Of a DNA stretch of 64,000 nt, positions 46,886 to 58,554 are shown in pieces (positions within the stretch are counted from its first letter, which is position 1; the number at the start of each line of letters is the position of its first letter). The DNA is from Ctenosaura bakeri. Lineage: Eukaryota; Chordata; Lepidosauria; Squamata; Iguanidae. The DNA lies in assembly GCA_948474755.1 (NCBI GenBank), contig CAOLHI010004280.1, positions 62,001 through 126,000 of the forward strand, in the 5' to 3' direction. The position numbers and the translations under genes were made by a program. The notes below the pieces were generated by a model that saw only the letters and a list, made by a program, of their open reading frames with translations, ran no database searches and was not told the DNA's origin.

Positions 46886-47560
46886 GCTGTCATGCCCTGC
46901 TTTCAGAACATGGACTCTGACTCAAAGTCTGAAACAAGGGACATGCCAGAGGCTGAAACAATGGGCATGCCAGGACCTGCTGTACAGAAAAAGATTACAG
47001 TGGTTTTTTTATTACACCATCACAAACAGAACAGGGGGCAGTGCCAGCTCCAGCAGAGCGTCCTGCCCGTCCAGACACAGAAGAGCACTTACCTGTATCC
47101 ATCTTTGCAGAGCGCAGAGAGCAAAGAGAAGGCCAGTGTTACTCTCTCAGATTTTAGAACCAGCAATGATTAATCAAGCAACAGCTGTGCTAGGATTCAG
47201 ACGTAGACCTATATAGCTACCACCCTTCCCCTTGAAGAGTTGTCAGAGCTTATCTGATCTTCTACCCTGCCAGATATCTTGCTGAGCTCTGGAATACTCT
47301 GACTTTGGACTCTCTCTTGCCTTGGAATTCTGTTGAACTTCATTTAGGATTCTGTGCTTACTGCCTGGAAGTAAGTAATGAGCTGGTCTATTCAGTTTGC
47401 TTTGTTTATCAGCTGTGCCACCTGGACTGAGATAGGACAATGGCCCTTTATTCTCCACTGAGGGGTCCCCTTAAAGGACCTTGGGGTGCAGGCATATGGT
47501 GTCTGTCTTAGTTCAGGAGCCAAGGATCAGTATCACTCCCAGATGGTGGGAACCACACAG
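46886..47560 (+). mobile_element. Possible LTR (TGTCATG type)
   Basis: Begins TGTCATGCCCTGC and carries GACTCTGACTCAAAGTCTGA, similar in style to the start of the LTR at 51,449 (TGTCATGAGCC ... GACTCTGAGTTAGACTTGG). It has a TATA-like CCTATATAGC at 47,208. The 3' boundary and TSD could not be fixed, so this is tentative. Confidence 0.35.
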
Positions 47561-47829
47561 TGGTAAGACCCCCTCAGCCTTCAGGTGTCTTCCTCACTAG
47601 TCAGGCTGGGGTGGGGATTGGCTTATTGGATGATAGAGAGATTGTCTGGTACCAGGATCTATGCCTTCTGCCATACCTACACTACTCAGTTGTATCCAGT
47701 GAAGTTGTGGTAATTTTCTCTTAACCATGATTGTGTGCATGTTCTGGTTCCCCATCATGGCCAGGATGGCATTTCAATGCCAGGTCTGCAATCCTTTTCT
47801 GAAAAAAGAAGATTCACTGGCTCCTGTGA

Positions 47830-48477
47830 TCTTTCAAGCTTTGTGGCAAAATTGCCACATATGTTGTATCTGGCTTTTACAATCTAGTAATATTTATCCA
47901 AAGATTTTGCTCTTAAGGTAATAGTGCTGGAGGATGTGTTAGAATATTTTATAGCTGCTTTGCACTTTCTTATTTATGCTTTATATTATTCTCTTTGTTT
48001 AATATAACATACTTCATTTATCATTTTATATCTGCGTATATTCTAGTCACATTATAAATACTTCAGGTGTATGCTCTGATTATTATTATGATTATTATTA
48101 CTACTATCATTATTTTTAATGAATTACAGTTTGTACATTCACTGTTTTTTTATGAATATCTATTGCTTTTCACCATCTGCTGTGTCATTTCAATATATTT
48201 AAAATGTGCTCTATTTTTGGTGAAGTTCAGGCTTTAATAGTTACCCTCCAGAAGTTTGCTGGGAGAAAATAAAATAATGGTTAAAAAAGAACTCATTTTT
48301 CAGTTCAAGAGGTGACATTTCCTACTTCTTCTCTCACCTGTGAATCAAGCAAAGTCCTGTATCTCACGCATGTGGATGATAGAGGTGTCCAGTTTCTCTA
48401 CCTGGCAAGCCTGAGACATATCCTACTCAGATTTGGCTCTTTCTGTAGTAAGGAGCACCTTGATTAATATTACATTT
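47830..48477 (+). repeat. Decayed LINE-like block, copy B (target of the full-length L1)
   Basis: Homologous to 44,250-44,900 in the same orientation. It includes a faint RT-like string (THVDD, then LLRFGSFCSKEHLD). The L1 at 48,498 inserted at its right end. Confidence 0.5.
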
Positions 48478-48497
48478 GAAAACTGAGCCTCTGGGAA
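48478..48497 (+). repeat. L1 copy 1, 5' target-site duplication
   Basis: gaaaactgagcctctgggaa, identical to 56,404-56,423. Confidence 0.95.
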
Positions 48498-50397
48498 CTT
48501 CTGGCCCGGCGGCGAAGCTGATGGCAGCTTAGAGAGATTGCTGTCTCTAAGCTGTAGCCGCAAGCGGCTAATTCAGGTGCGATTTTTAAAAACCAAGTAA
48601 ACCTGAAGATCCGTAACAGGGTCTTCAGTGTCCTCCGATTGCCTGAACGAGTGCTCCCCTGGTAAAGGGAGCCCAGAGGGGGTTCATCGGGGACCTGGAT
48701 CCACTACCTTGCTAGCCAGAGGTGTTTACCACTGGTATGGCGACGGGATGGTCGCGTGAGGTCGGAGAACCACCATGGCTGCTCGATTTGTGCTGAGGAA
48801 GGCAACTTCTTAAAAGCAACGCCTGGACCTTTTTAAAGAACTTAGTAAGTAATTAAGAAGAAGACTGCTCATGTTTTATAATCTGGATTGCCAAATACCT
48901 GAAAATCGAGGGAAAATTCCAATTTTTGAACTGAGTACCCCATGGTAAAAGCGAAGAGGACAGTGGGAAGCTTTCCATAAACCATAAACCATTTCTTTTT
49001 GGATTATATGCCAGGAAAATCCCAGGATTTAAAGTTCTAAAAGACTTATTTACGAAAAGCTACAACCTTTCTTTTTTTAATGTAAATCCCGGACTATAGT
49101 GGCTTAATGGTTCTATTTTACCTCTGGGTTTTTTTTCTTTTTGAAGACTAAGCAGATCGGTTGCTACCGGAGGAGTTGCTGTAATCTTGCCCCCCTTTGT
49201 TTTGCTTTATTGCCCCTTTGTCTTGCTTTATTACAGCGGGGTCAGAGGAGCTGACAGTTTGGATATACATTTGGATAAACATTTGGAACCTGACTGATTG
49301 TCTTAAAATTGGCTCTTTTGATTATTTCTTTTTGGATTGACTTTTTTCACTATACTGAATTTTTCTTTTCTTTTCTAACAATCTGGACAAGGATACAAAT
49401 AAAAGAGACTATAAATAGACATTAAGAAATAAACTGGACTGGGCAATTGATAAGATCCTAGAAACGAAGAAGTGAAAAAGGGACCATATTTGTTGTGAGC
49501 TAAAAATGTGACACTTACCCCTTGACAGTTAAAGACTGTGCTTTGAGAAGAATCCAGAATTTAGCAGAACTTCGTATATAGGACTATTAATAAAAACAGG
49601 GTGAATACTATAGAAAAGTCAAGGGGGGAAGACAGAAGACACAACCAGAAGAGAAAGAGAAAGGAAGTGAACATCAATATTGAGATAGATTCCAGATTGT
49701 CTACAAAATAGTAACTGATAGAATTTAAATAGTTAAATAACCTGTAGAATATAAAGGAGTAATGTATGCATATTGATTATATAAGTTAACTGTACCTGTT
49801 TTTGAATTTATTGGAGGAAGTTGCAATTTAATCATATTTAATCACATTGGGTCAACCAGATTATTGAATTAAAAAGGGGAAGAGTTGGTTTTGTTAGATA
49901 AGATATAAGGTATAAGTATCATAAGCCATAAGGTGTAATTATCTTTTAGTTAAAAATCGTATTGTGAAGAGATAAGTTTCTTTTTATATTATTAGTTAAA
50001 AACATTATAGATACTTTAATTTAAACATTATAAATACCTTAAGTTTACATATTGTGTACTTAAAAGTTGGATAAAATGAATAAGAACTGTGAAAATTGAT
50101 CAAAACATCGTGGTTAAGTTGAAAAAGCTGACTTAGGACTGAGAAGTGCTTTGGAAAAGTAAAGCTTGCTAAATTGTCAGGAGACTCTAAGCTAACTACA
50201 GTGTCCTTGAGCAGGAGAGACATTGATAACAGTTTCACACAGCTGGTCTGAACCGTAAACAAAGACTTTACCAAGTCTGAGCTATAAAACAGACCTAAAA
50301 GATCATTGTTGTTTAACAGCTCCATCTTGTGATGTTGGGATATTGCAAGTTCCAGAATTTCAGTCTGTTAATTCAAATACTCTTAACCTAATTGAAA
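48498..50397 (+). promoter_or_regulatory. L1 copy 1 5' UTR / internal promoter region
   Basis: GC-rich first ~330 bp (CGGCGGCGAAG, GGTCGCGTGAGG), then AT-rich, up to the ORF1 ATG at 50,398. By analogy with other L1 families this part holds the internal Pol II promoter. A hairpin with an 11-bp perfect stem, CAGCTTAGAGA / TCTCTAAGCTG, and 8-base loop lies at 48,525-48,554. The same stem occurs at 58,584-58,613 in L1 copy 2. Confidence 0.75.
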
Positions 50398-52113
50398 ATG
50401 GCTACAGGTACCAGAGGAGTGCAAACTAAGAAGACTGTGCAAACAACTATACAGACTGCTAGAAGATCCTCACTGGATATACCCCAATTTCATCAGATAC
50501 AAATCTGATTCTGGAGGAATTGCGGAAATCCAGAAATGAAATGAGGCAAGAAATAAGGCAGAACATTAAGGAAGCAAGAGCAGAAATAAAAGTGGACATT
50601 AAAAGAGAGACAGAAGGTTTAAGTAAGAAGATGGATCAGATGGCTAAAGAAATAGTCACAATTAAAAAAGATGTGTCAACATTAGAAGAAAAAACTAAGC
50701 AGATGGAAGAAAGAACACGTCAGATAAAAGAACAGCAAGGGATTGAAGAAATGAAGTTGAATAGGATTGACACAAGGTATAGAGAACACTGCCTGAAACT
50801 TAAAAGGTGTACTGGACCAGTTAAGTCAAGAGAACATATATGAAGAAATAGTACACGCTTTTAAGACTTATACCCAATTGCCAGAAGAAAGACTCCATAC
50901 CAGCATTGAGAGAATCTTTAGAATTAATTCCAGAATAGCGAAAGAACAAGGTCAACCACGAGATATAGTGGTATGTTTTACAAATTTGAGATCCAAAGAT
51001 ATAATCCTACAGAAGAGCTACCAAGAAAAATTTTATATTGACACATACGAGATAAGAATCTATAAAGACATACCAGCCCAGGTATTAAAAAAAAGACAAG
51101 AATATCGTTTTCTGACACAAATATTATTGAGACACAATATAAACTACACATGGCTCAAAACTGAGGGTTTGGTTTTTGATTACAGACAAAAAAGATATAG
51201 AATACAAAATATGGAGAAAGCTAAAGAAATTTCAGAAAGAATGATAAGAGAACTGGACAAAGTGGACACACAGGAAAAAGGGAAATTTTTGCAAACCCCT
51301 AGAGAAAGAGGAAACCAGGAAGAAGGGGAAGAATTGTCAGGAGCAGAAGGACGAGACTATAGACCAATAGAAGTAGAATCACAGGAAGAGATTTAGCAGC
51401 TGGAAAGAATTCAGGACAAAAAGGAAGGAGAATACCAACAAGAAAGTGTGTCATGAGCCAGGCTGATCATGCTGCCGATTCAGACAGGGACTCTGAGTTA
51501 GACTTGGACTTCCAGCCGGGGGAGGATCCCTTGGAGGGAGAGGGGGCTCCTTCAGAGTCAAGGGAGGGGCCTGCCAGCGACCCCACAGCTGTCCCGGGGC
51601 TGGATCCCGAGCCAGTACCTGCAGCAAATGAGACCAGTGCTGCTGGCCCAACAGAGGCTGCTGTTTCTGACTCCAGCCTGGAGTTTGCAGCAGATCCTCC
51701 CCCACGTTCCTCCAGAGGTGGCTGGAGAAGGGGGCAGTTCGAAGATTGCAGCGGCTGCGAGAGAAGCATCTGTTGAATCGGCTCTGAAGTCTGAGGGGCT
51801 CCAGCTATGAACTGGGCCAACGGATATTTGATCAGCCCCAGCTGGGCTAAAGATTGTGTATTTAAGACAGACGCTGGGGGGAGTTGGGCACGGGGCAACA
51901 ACCGTCTACCACCCGGGAATCTGCATCCTGTGCCATGGGCTCTCTGTTCCAGACTAATCCTTGCTGTTGAGTTTGCTGCCTCTGTTTGTTTTGGTGATGT
52001 AACCTCTTGATTTCTTTATTACTAAAGCCATAAACTCAGCTCCTGCCTCTGTGCCTGCTTAAGCCGCTGCCTGACATTGACAGAGTGAGGAAGAAGAGCT
52101 AGAAGAAAACTAA
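50398..52113 (+). pseudogene. L1 copy 1 ORF1 (RNA-binding protein), broken and split by an LTR
   Basis: L1 ORF1 encodes the trimeric RNA-binding chaperone. The start ATG is at 50,398 (MATGTRGVQTKK). A heptad-rich coiled coil follows (about 50,520-50,770, e.g. KKMDQMAKEIVTIKK). The RRM/CTD-like part is 50,878-51,396, with SIERIFRINSRIAKE, RDIVVCF and KDIPAQVLKKRQEY. Frameshifts separate the first two segments from the start, and TAG at 51,394-51,396 is premature. The 634-bp LTR lies in the C-terminal tail. Skipping it with one TSD copy keeps the frame through an acidic tail to TAA at 52,111-52,113. Confidence 0.88.
51444..52087 (+). mobile_element. Solo LTR (TGTCATGAG...ATTGACA) inside L1 ORF1, with TSD
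   Basis: The LTR proper is 51,449-52,082 (634 bp), flanked by aagtg (51,444-51,448) and gagtg (52,083-52,087), a 5-bp TSD with one mismatch. A TATA-like TGTATTTAAGA lies at about 51,857 and the GC-rich 5' half is unlike the AT-rich L1 around it. The 107-codon frame within it starts near the LTR 5' end and has no domain, so it is not called a gene. No gag/pol/env sequence is present. A Ty3-type or endogenous-retroviral origin cannot be separated. Confidence 0.9.
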
Positions 52114-52167
52114 TAAAGGAAAAGAAGGTAAGAAGGAGAGTGAAAGGAGAAGGGAAGGAGAAAAAAA

Positions 52168-55100
52168 ATGGTGTCTAAAAGTCTTAAAGTATTATCTTGG
52201 AATACAAAAGGCCTCAATTTCCAACTTAAACGCAGACAGATTTTTCACTATTTAGAAAAACAAAAACTTGATATAATCTACTTGCAGGAAACACGAATGG
52301 CATACAAAGATGTACAGTATCTAAGGAATCCAAAAGTAGGATACTGTTACATGACTGCTTATCAAAAGAAAAAAAGGGGTATGGCAATATATATTAATAA
52401 CAAACATACGGCTCAAGAAGTTTACGATGACCCGGCTGGACATTATCTTATTATAGAAGTCAACATACAAGGATGTATGTTATTATTAGTTGGAATATAT
52501 GCGCCCACAGACAATAATGAAAAATTTTATATCAAAGTCAGAAAGCAAATTTCTAAATTTTTGAACAACCACCATTAAGAAAATGTATTAATAATAGGTG
52601 ATATGAATGGAGTCTTGAACCCAAGGGAGGATAGAACATCAGAAAAGCAAATCAAGAAACCCAGGGGAGATTGCCCCAAAACTTTTTCCAAATGATGGAT
52701 GAGTTAACTTTGATTGACATTTGGACATTCAAGCATGGATCAGAAAAAGGTTTCACGTTCTACTCAGACAGACATAAATCAATGTCGAGAATAGATCTTT
52801 TTTTGGCATCTAACATACTCCATTCACAAATTGAGGATATGGAAATATTACCCAAATGTTTATCAGATCACAACTCAATTCTTCTGAATTTTAAACCAAG
52901 AAGAAAAGAGAGTTCAATTGGAGGTTAAATGAAATGATTCTAAGAGACAGCGAGCAAGTTAAAAAATTAAAAGAAACCATTCGAAATTATTTTAAAGAAA
53001 ACCAGGATCCCAACACCCCCATGACGATAATATGGGATGCAGCCAAAGTGGTGATAAGGGGACACCTGATCCAAATTGGAGTGCAAAAGAAAAAAGAGAG
53101 AGATCTACAAATATGTCAACTATCTGAGATGTTGAAAATAAAAGAGAAAGAGTTCAGAGAAAATGTTGCAAACTCTGAGCTGAGATTAGAAGTGAAACTG
53201 CTCCAAGATCAACTTGCTTCTATGAATATGGTGCAAGTTGAAAGAAAGATAAAGTATTGACATCTAAACTCCTTTGAATTTGCAAATAAACTGAGAAAAT
53301 GGCTTGCATATAAATTAAGAAGAGAACGGGAAAAGAGAAGGATATTTAAGATTAAAAAAGATCAAAAAGAAATCACAGACCAAGAGGAAATTAAAAAAAT
53401 CTTTTACAACTATTACAAGAATTTATATTGTAGGGATCTACCATCTGAAATAGAAAATAAGAAGACAATGAAATATCTAGACAAACATAGAATTCTTAGA
53501 ATAACGGAAGAACAGAGAAATAGATTAAATGTGGACATAACAAAAACTTAGGTAGCTCAGGCTATAAGAAGACTTAAAAGATTTAAAGCTCCTGGGCTGG
53601 ACGGTTATATGGCAAGCTTCTATAAAGATCTTGAAGCAGAAATACTTGAACCCTTGACAGACACCTTCAACAGTATAAAGAAAAATGGCCTCTCCAATAC
53701 TTGGAAGCAGGCGAATATAGCACTAATAGCGAAAGGCGGTAAAGATCCGACACAACCTGAAAATTACAGACCGATACCTCTCCTAAACACGAATTATAAA
53801 ATTTTCACTAATATCTTAGCAGAAAGATTCAAACAAGTTCTACAAGATCTGATGCACCCAGACCAAAATGGATTTTTACCTAATAGACAGTTGAAAAATA
53901 ATATAAGGACTCTCCTGAATGTGATAGAACATTTAAAAAAAAAAGAACAAAAAAAAATTGTGATTCTATTCTTAGATGCTGAAAAGGCTTTCGACAGAGT
54001 AAGATGGTCTTTTTTGTTAGTTTTACGAAGAATGAATTGTGGAGAAAACTTTGTGGGCTGAATAGAACAAATTTACAGAGAACAAAAAGCGAAACTCATT
54101 GTAAATGGTGAACTGACAAAAGAAATAGATATATTTAAAGGTATGTGACAAGGATGCCCACTGTCACCACTTCTCTTTATAGCAACAGTAGAAGTGCTGA
54201 ATAATAGTATTCGAGAGAGACCGGATATGAAAGGAATAAATATAAAAGATCAACAATATAAACTCAAAGCCTTCACGGACGATCTTGTCTTTTTTACAGA
54301 AGAGCCGTTACTTGGTATCAAAAAAATTCATTAGGAATTGAAAAGATTTGGGGAGGCAGCAGGCTTAAAAATAAACAAGAATAAATCCTACATAATGTTG
54401 AAGAATGTAAGACAACAAGAACAATAGGAAGTTATCCAAAAAACGGGATTCAAGATTGAGAAGAAAATAAAATACTTAGGAATATGGCTGACTCAAAATA
54501 ACAGAGATCTATTCGATAATAATTACACCAGAACTTGGAAAGAAGTATCTGCAGATTTGAAAAGATGGTTCAATTTGAACCTGACTTTGCTTGGAAAAAT
54601 TGCGACGATAAAAACGAATGTCCTGCTGAAATTAAATTTCTTTTCTCAGAATTTACCAATCATTACTAACGACAAACCATTCTATCAGTGGGAGAAAGAA
54701 TTGGCAGGGTTCATTTGGAATGGCAAAAAGCCGAGAATTAAATGGAAATTGTTGACGGATCACAAGATGAGAGGAGGCTGTGATCTTCCCCATCTAAAAG
54801 TATACTGTTATGCTAGCGCTATGACGTGGTTGCAAGTTTGGATTATGTTAAAAGACAAAAGAACATTAACTTTAGAAGGAGCAGACGTGCGGTTTCGGTT
54901 CCATGCCTACTTATGGTACAGAAAGGATAAACTCGACAGAGAATTCAACAACCATTTTGTGAGAAAATCTTTATTAAAAATATGGAAGAAGGCGAAGAGA
55001 ACTATTTATAATAAAATTCCTTTATGGTGCTTTCCCCAGGAAGCTTTCTTTGGGCAATAGAAAGATCTCAACCAAGAATGGCTTCGATACGGTGAATTCC

Positions 55101-55931
55101 TAATGCAAGATAAGCAAGAAGGACATAGAATACTAGCACGAGATGAACTCAAACAAAAAACCATAGATCTAAACTGGTTTCCATACTTGCAATTAAGAGA
55201 GCGATTTGAAATGGTTATGAAACTAGAAGGTATTGCAAAGCAAAAGACATATAACGAATTTGAAACTATAATATTCCTGAAATCCAAATGGAAAATTTCA
55301 CTTTTTTACAAATATTTTCTAACGCAAAAATTAGAGGATGAAACTGCCAAGGAAGTCATGATAAAATGGTTGCAAAACATTCAACGAGAAATTCCTTTGG
55401 AACACTGGGAAACTGCCTGGACGAATACAATAGAATTTACTGGAGCCCAAGACCTAAAAGAAAATTTCATCAAAATGATGTATAGGTACTATCTCACACC
55501 GGCCAAGATAGACAAAATATATCAAACAGGGAATGATAGGTGCTGGAAATGCAAGGAGAAAGCGGGTACTTTATGATTTATGGTAGACTTGCTCCATTAC
55601 AAAAAATTACTGGTCACAGATACATAAAGCCATAACAGAAATATTCAATGTAACATTTCCAATGCACCCAGAATGTTACTTATTGAACATGACTCATATG
55701 TTTGAGAAATTTTTTTTACAACAAAACAGATCAGTAATACTATATCTAATTACAGCAGCAAGAATGTTATTTGCAGGATCCTGGAAACTTCCCAATGTAC
55801 CTAATCTAGAATTGTGGTGGTTAAAAGTCATAGAAATGAAACAATACGATGAGTTTTCAAAACTTCTGGAAGGGTGGCAAACGGAGAAGATGGAACAACG
55901 ATGGCAACCAGTTACTGACTACTTGAGATGA
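52168..55931 (+). pseudogene. L1 copy 1 ORF2 (endonuclease-reverse transcriptase), broken
   Basis: Starts at ATG 52,168 after an A-rich spacer. The APE-type endonuclease shows SWNTKG, YLQETR, VGIYAPTDNN, GDMNG (after a TAA at about 52,576), SRIDLFLAS and LSDHNSI (to about 52,890). RT blocks: QANIALIAKGGKDPTQPENY, then ILFLDAEKAFDRV (motif A), QGCPLSPLL (motif B; preceded by TGA in place of an Arg/Trp codon), and FTDDLVFF (motif C, Ala to Thr) at about 54,272. The C-terminal zinc-knuckle start CWKC is at 55,541-55,552. Frame switches occur near 52,930 and between 55,576 and 55,662. About ten lesions in total, so no activity is expected. Confidence 0.92.
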
Positions 55932-56403
55932 CATACGACAAGTAGATGATTAATAATCTTAAAGATAAGGAGTAAAATTAAAGAAAAAATTAAATTTAGT
56001 ATAATCTCAAGGCTCTAGAAGACACAAATATAGTAATTTAAAAGATTATGGAAAAATGGGTAAAGTTCCATGGTTAAACTACATTATTGCATTTCTTTAC
56101 TAAAGAAAGACTTCTTGATTAAATAAGCTCTTTTGTGAAGCAAAGAAAGTACAAAATAAGGTGTACTCAACATAGAAAAGGTTGAATATAAGGGAATTTC
56201 ACTGGTGGAATATTAGCGGGATGATATTAGACCAGGTTTTGACAATGGAGGTCAAAAAATTCAACTTTATAATTTTCTAAGTGAAATCTAATTAAAGATG
56301 AATATATATATGAAAATTCTATATTATGTGAATAAGTCTGTAAATCTATATAATCTTCTCTTTTATTGTTTATTTTATTTTAATAAAAATAATGGAAAAA
56401 AAA

Positions 56404-56423
56404 GAAAACTGAGCCTCTGGGAA
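56404..56423 (+). repeat. L1 copy 1, 3' target-site duplication
   Basis: Identical to 48,478-48,497 and directly after the A-rich tail. Confidence 0.95.
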
Positions 56424-56436
56424 AAGGCACTAAATA

Positions 56437-56927
56437 CATGCGCCCTTCACATTTGCAGGTTTGACTTTCATGGATTTGATTATTTCTAAATTTCTCCAAT
56501 CTCTGCTCCCCTACCTCAAGTACTTCTCTTCTGGAAGAACCTTCTCTCTTGTTGGCTCCAATCAGGCCATGCAGCCCTTTAAAAGCCCACCTCTTGTCCC
56601 CCCACTCCTCCACTAACAGATGCCTGGCTAGCTAACAACAGCTCAGAGTCTGATTTTTCAAACCTTTTCCCAGTACCTCCTCCACACACACCCAAGGAAG
56701 AAGATGGGACAGACAGAGGCAGTATTGGGTCATCATGCCAATTCACTCCTTTCTCTCTCCTTTCTCTGACCTGGTTTGGACCTTGGGTGTCTCCACACCA
56801 CACCTTCTCCACACCATGCCTCCGCTTCGTCCCAAAGACACACAAAAACACATTTTGATATTAGTGATTTTCCCACTTTTCTGGGGCTCCTACACCCCTC
56901 ACCCTAGCTTATGTGGAGGGCTGACTG
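56437..56927 (+). mobile_element. Tigger-like nonautonomous element, copy 3
   Basis: The left end CATGCGCCCTTCACATTTGC and right end TTATGTGGAGGGCTGACTG are inverted repeats, flanked by TA on both sides (56,435-56,436 and 56,928-56,929). At 491 bp it is longer than copies 1 and 2, with a different middle that contains short shadow frames. Confidence 0.82.
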
Positions 56928-57147
56928 TACATAAACAGAAAATGGGAATTCATTCTACTGAGCAATGCAGTTCATTAAATATCTGGGCTTTCATTTTAAT
57001 TAGAAATAACATTATGATGTAATTAGAAAATACATTATGATGTGGTAAAATGGATAGTATCTAGAAGCACACATATCTTCAAGCTCTTTTTCTCATTGCT
57101 GTTGTTATGGCAGCTTTAAAGCAACCTTTTCTTGACTTTCCTTTTCT

Positions 57148-57258
57148 CTGAGGCTGTAAGATTGTCACTATCCAAGGTCATCCAATGGGTTTTCATGGCT
57201 GAGTGGAGATTTGAACGCAGGTCTTCAAGAGCCTAAAACTACTACACCATGCTAGCTG
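57148..57258 (-). mobile_element. tRNA-derived SINE fragment, antisense
   Basis: Minus strand: GCTAGCATGGTGTAGTAGTT, then GCGTTCAAATCTCC (B box), CAGCCATGAAAACCCATTGG and ATGACCTTGG. The 3' part is missing. Confidence 0.78.
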
Positions 57259-57443
57259 TTTCTCTTGTGGCTGTTGTGTACCTTTAAGTGGTTTATGGTT
57301 TATGGCAACCCTAAGGTGAACCTATCATGTGTTTTCTGGGAGCAGAATGTGTGTGACAATGGGTTTTCATTGCCAAGTGGGGAATCGTGCCCTGTTTTCC
57401 AGGGTTGTAGTCCAATGCTCAGACCACTACACCATGCTGGCTC
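57256..57443 (-). mobile_element. tRNA-derived SINE, antisense, abutting the previous copy
   Basis: Minus strand: GAGCCAGCATGGTGTAGTGG, TCTGAGCATTGGACTACAAC, AATGAAAACCCATTG, ATGATAGGTTCACCTTAGGG, GTTGCCATAAACCATAAACC and an ACACAACAGCC tail. Two SINEs in the same orientation stand head to tail here. Confidence 0.85.
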
Positions 57444-57756
57444 TTTCTTTACAGCCCATTTTAAAATTATTTTTTGAGAAAGCAGTTGATCAAATGTGTT
57501 ACAGAACTGAGCTCTGGGGCAAAGATAATATTGCTCCATTGGAAGCACCCCAGAGCTGGTTCATAAAGAAAAAAAATTGCTTGCTCCCTACCTAAACCGG
57601 CATCCCCTCCATGAAGAAATATATGTTGATTCTCATTTAACTCTAGAATTAACAAAAGCATGATCCAGTACTGGTGAAGATGGAATGAAATGGATGATTT
57701 ATGATTCCCTAAGAAATGCTGATAAGAAAGTATGGTTAAGGATATGACGTTGTTGC
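57444..57756 (+). repeat. Decayed LINE-like block, copy C
   Basis: Shares ordered words with 45,100-45,330 (GGCATCCC, GAATTAACAAAAGC, GAATGAAATGGATG). A weak conceptual frame, RTELWGKDNIAPLEAPQSWF, resembles the region after the RT domain in some LINEs; class unknown. Confidence 0.45.
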
Positions 57757-58110
57757 CAGAATTTGTATCGGACTACAACTCAGTGTTGTTGGCTTTAATA
57801 AAGAAGAAGGGTCATTTTAATTGGGGACTGTATGAGGAATTGCTTTAAAGTGCAAGTGTATTGAAAAAAGCTAAAGAAACTTCAAAAAGCTTTTTTGAAG
57901 ATAATCTGAACTACGATACTGAGATTGGAGTTGTTTGTGATTCAGACAAAGCAATGATGGGAGAGGTTTTTTTTATTATTCAACAAAATTCTGAGTTGAA
58001 AAAAATTCAACAGCAAGATTTTTTGGATGAGATAAAGAAAAAAGAACTTGTTAAAGTCCTTCTAGTGCAACTTTGTTAAAGGAAATGAAAATCTTACAGA
58101 AATAACTTCA
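57757..58110 (+). mobile_element. L1-like ORF2 fragment (endonuclease end to RT linker)
   Basis: FVSDYNSVLLALIKKKGHFN matches the final L1 endonuclease motif (SDHN). KAKETSKSFFEDNLN, VCDSDKAMMGEVFFIIQQNS and the Lys/Glu-rich helix that follow match the linker before the RT. Only this part is present; older than the two long L1 copies. Confidence 0.65.
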
Positions 58111-58535
58111 TGAATAACTGTTAATAAAATTAAAAGGAAAATGAAATATGCTCAACAAAAGCACTTTGGATTTGATTTGTAACCTTTGGGCTTTAGCTTT
58201 CTTTGGAGAGAAACATCACTCAGGTAGTATTGAACTCCATTGACCTTTCAATGTTCATCTCCTCTAGCAAATCAGTGAGGAGGGTTATCTATTTAATCTG
58301 CCCATTCGGAGAAAGATGAGTGCCTAGTCATCTAGTATCTGCTCTTGAGCCTCAGATCACACATTGTAGGCTTGCAGAAAGAGCAGGGCTTAGCCCACAT
58401 ATCATAGTCTGAAACGGGTCAGCCACCTTGGACTTAATATAGCAATTGGCATTCCTGACCAGCAAGAATTGTTTCCTGGGTACAGGAGGCTCAGACCTGC
58501 CCTTGTGATCCAAAATTCCCAGTTCAGGCACTTAT
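58111..58535. other. Target region of L1 copy 2; no gene
   Basis: Unclassified unique-looking sequence. No frame or repeat supported. Confidence 0.35.
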
Positions 58536-58554
58536 GGAATCCCAGGGGTTCCTG
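58536..58554 (+). repeat. L1 copy 2, 5' target-site duplication
   Basis: ggaatcccaggggttcctg, identical to 62,215-62,233. Confidence 0.95.

Larger units (their letters stand above)
48498..56403 (+). mobile_element. Near full-length L1 LINE, copy 1
   Basis: A 7,906-bp element with 20-bp perfect TSDs. Order: 5' UTR of about 1.9 kb, ORF1, a 54-bp spacer, ORF2 with endonuclease and reverse transcriptase, and a 3' UTR ending in TAATAAAAATAATGG plus an A-rich tail. Net of the 634-bp LTR inside it the length is about 7.27 kb, which suits a full-length L1. Both ORFs carry several stops and frameshifts, and the RT box is FTDD instead of FADD, so the copy is dead. The TSD has stayed perfect because insertion was fairly recent or by chance. 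Confidence 0.95.

Noticed and set aside
51453..51776. 107-codon acidic Ser/Glu-rich frame as a gene
   Set aside because: Lies wholly in the solo LTR, with no domain or partner genes.
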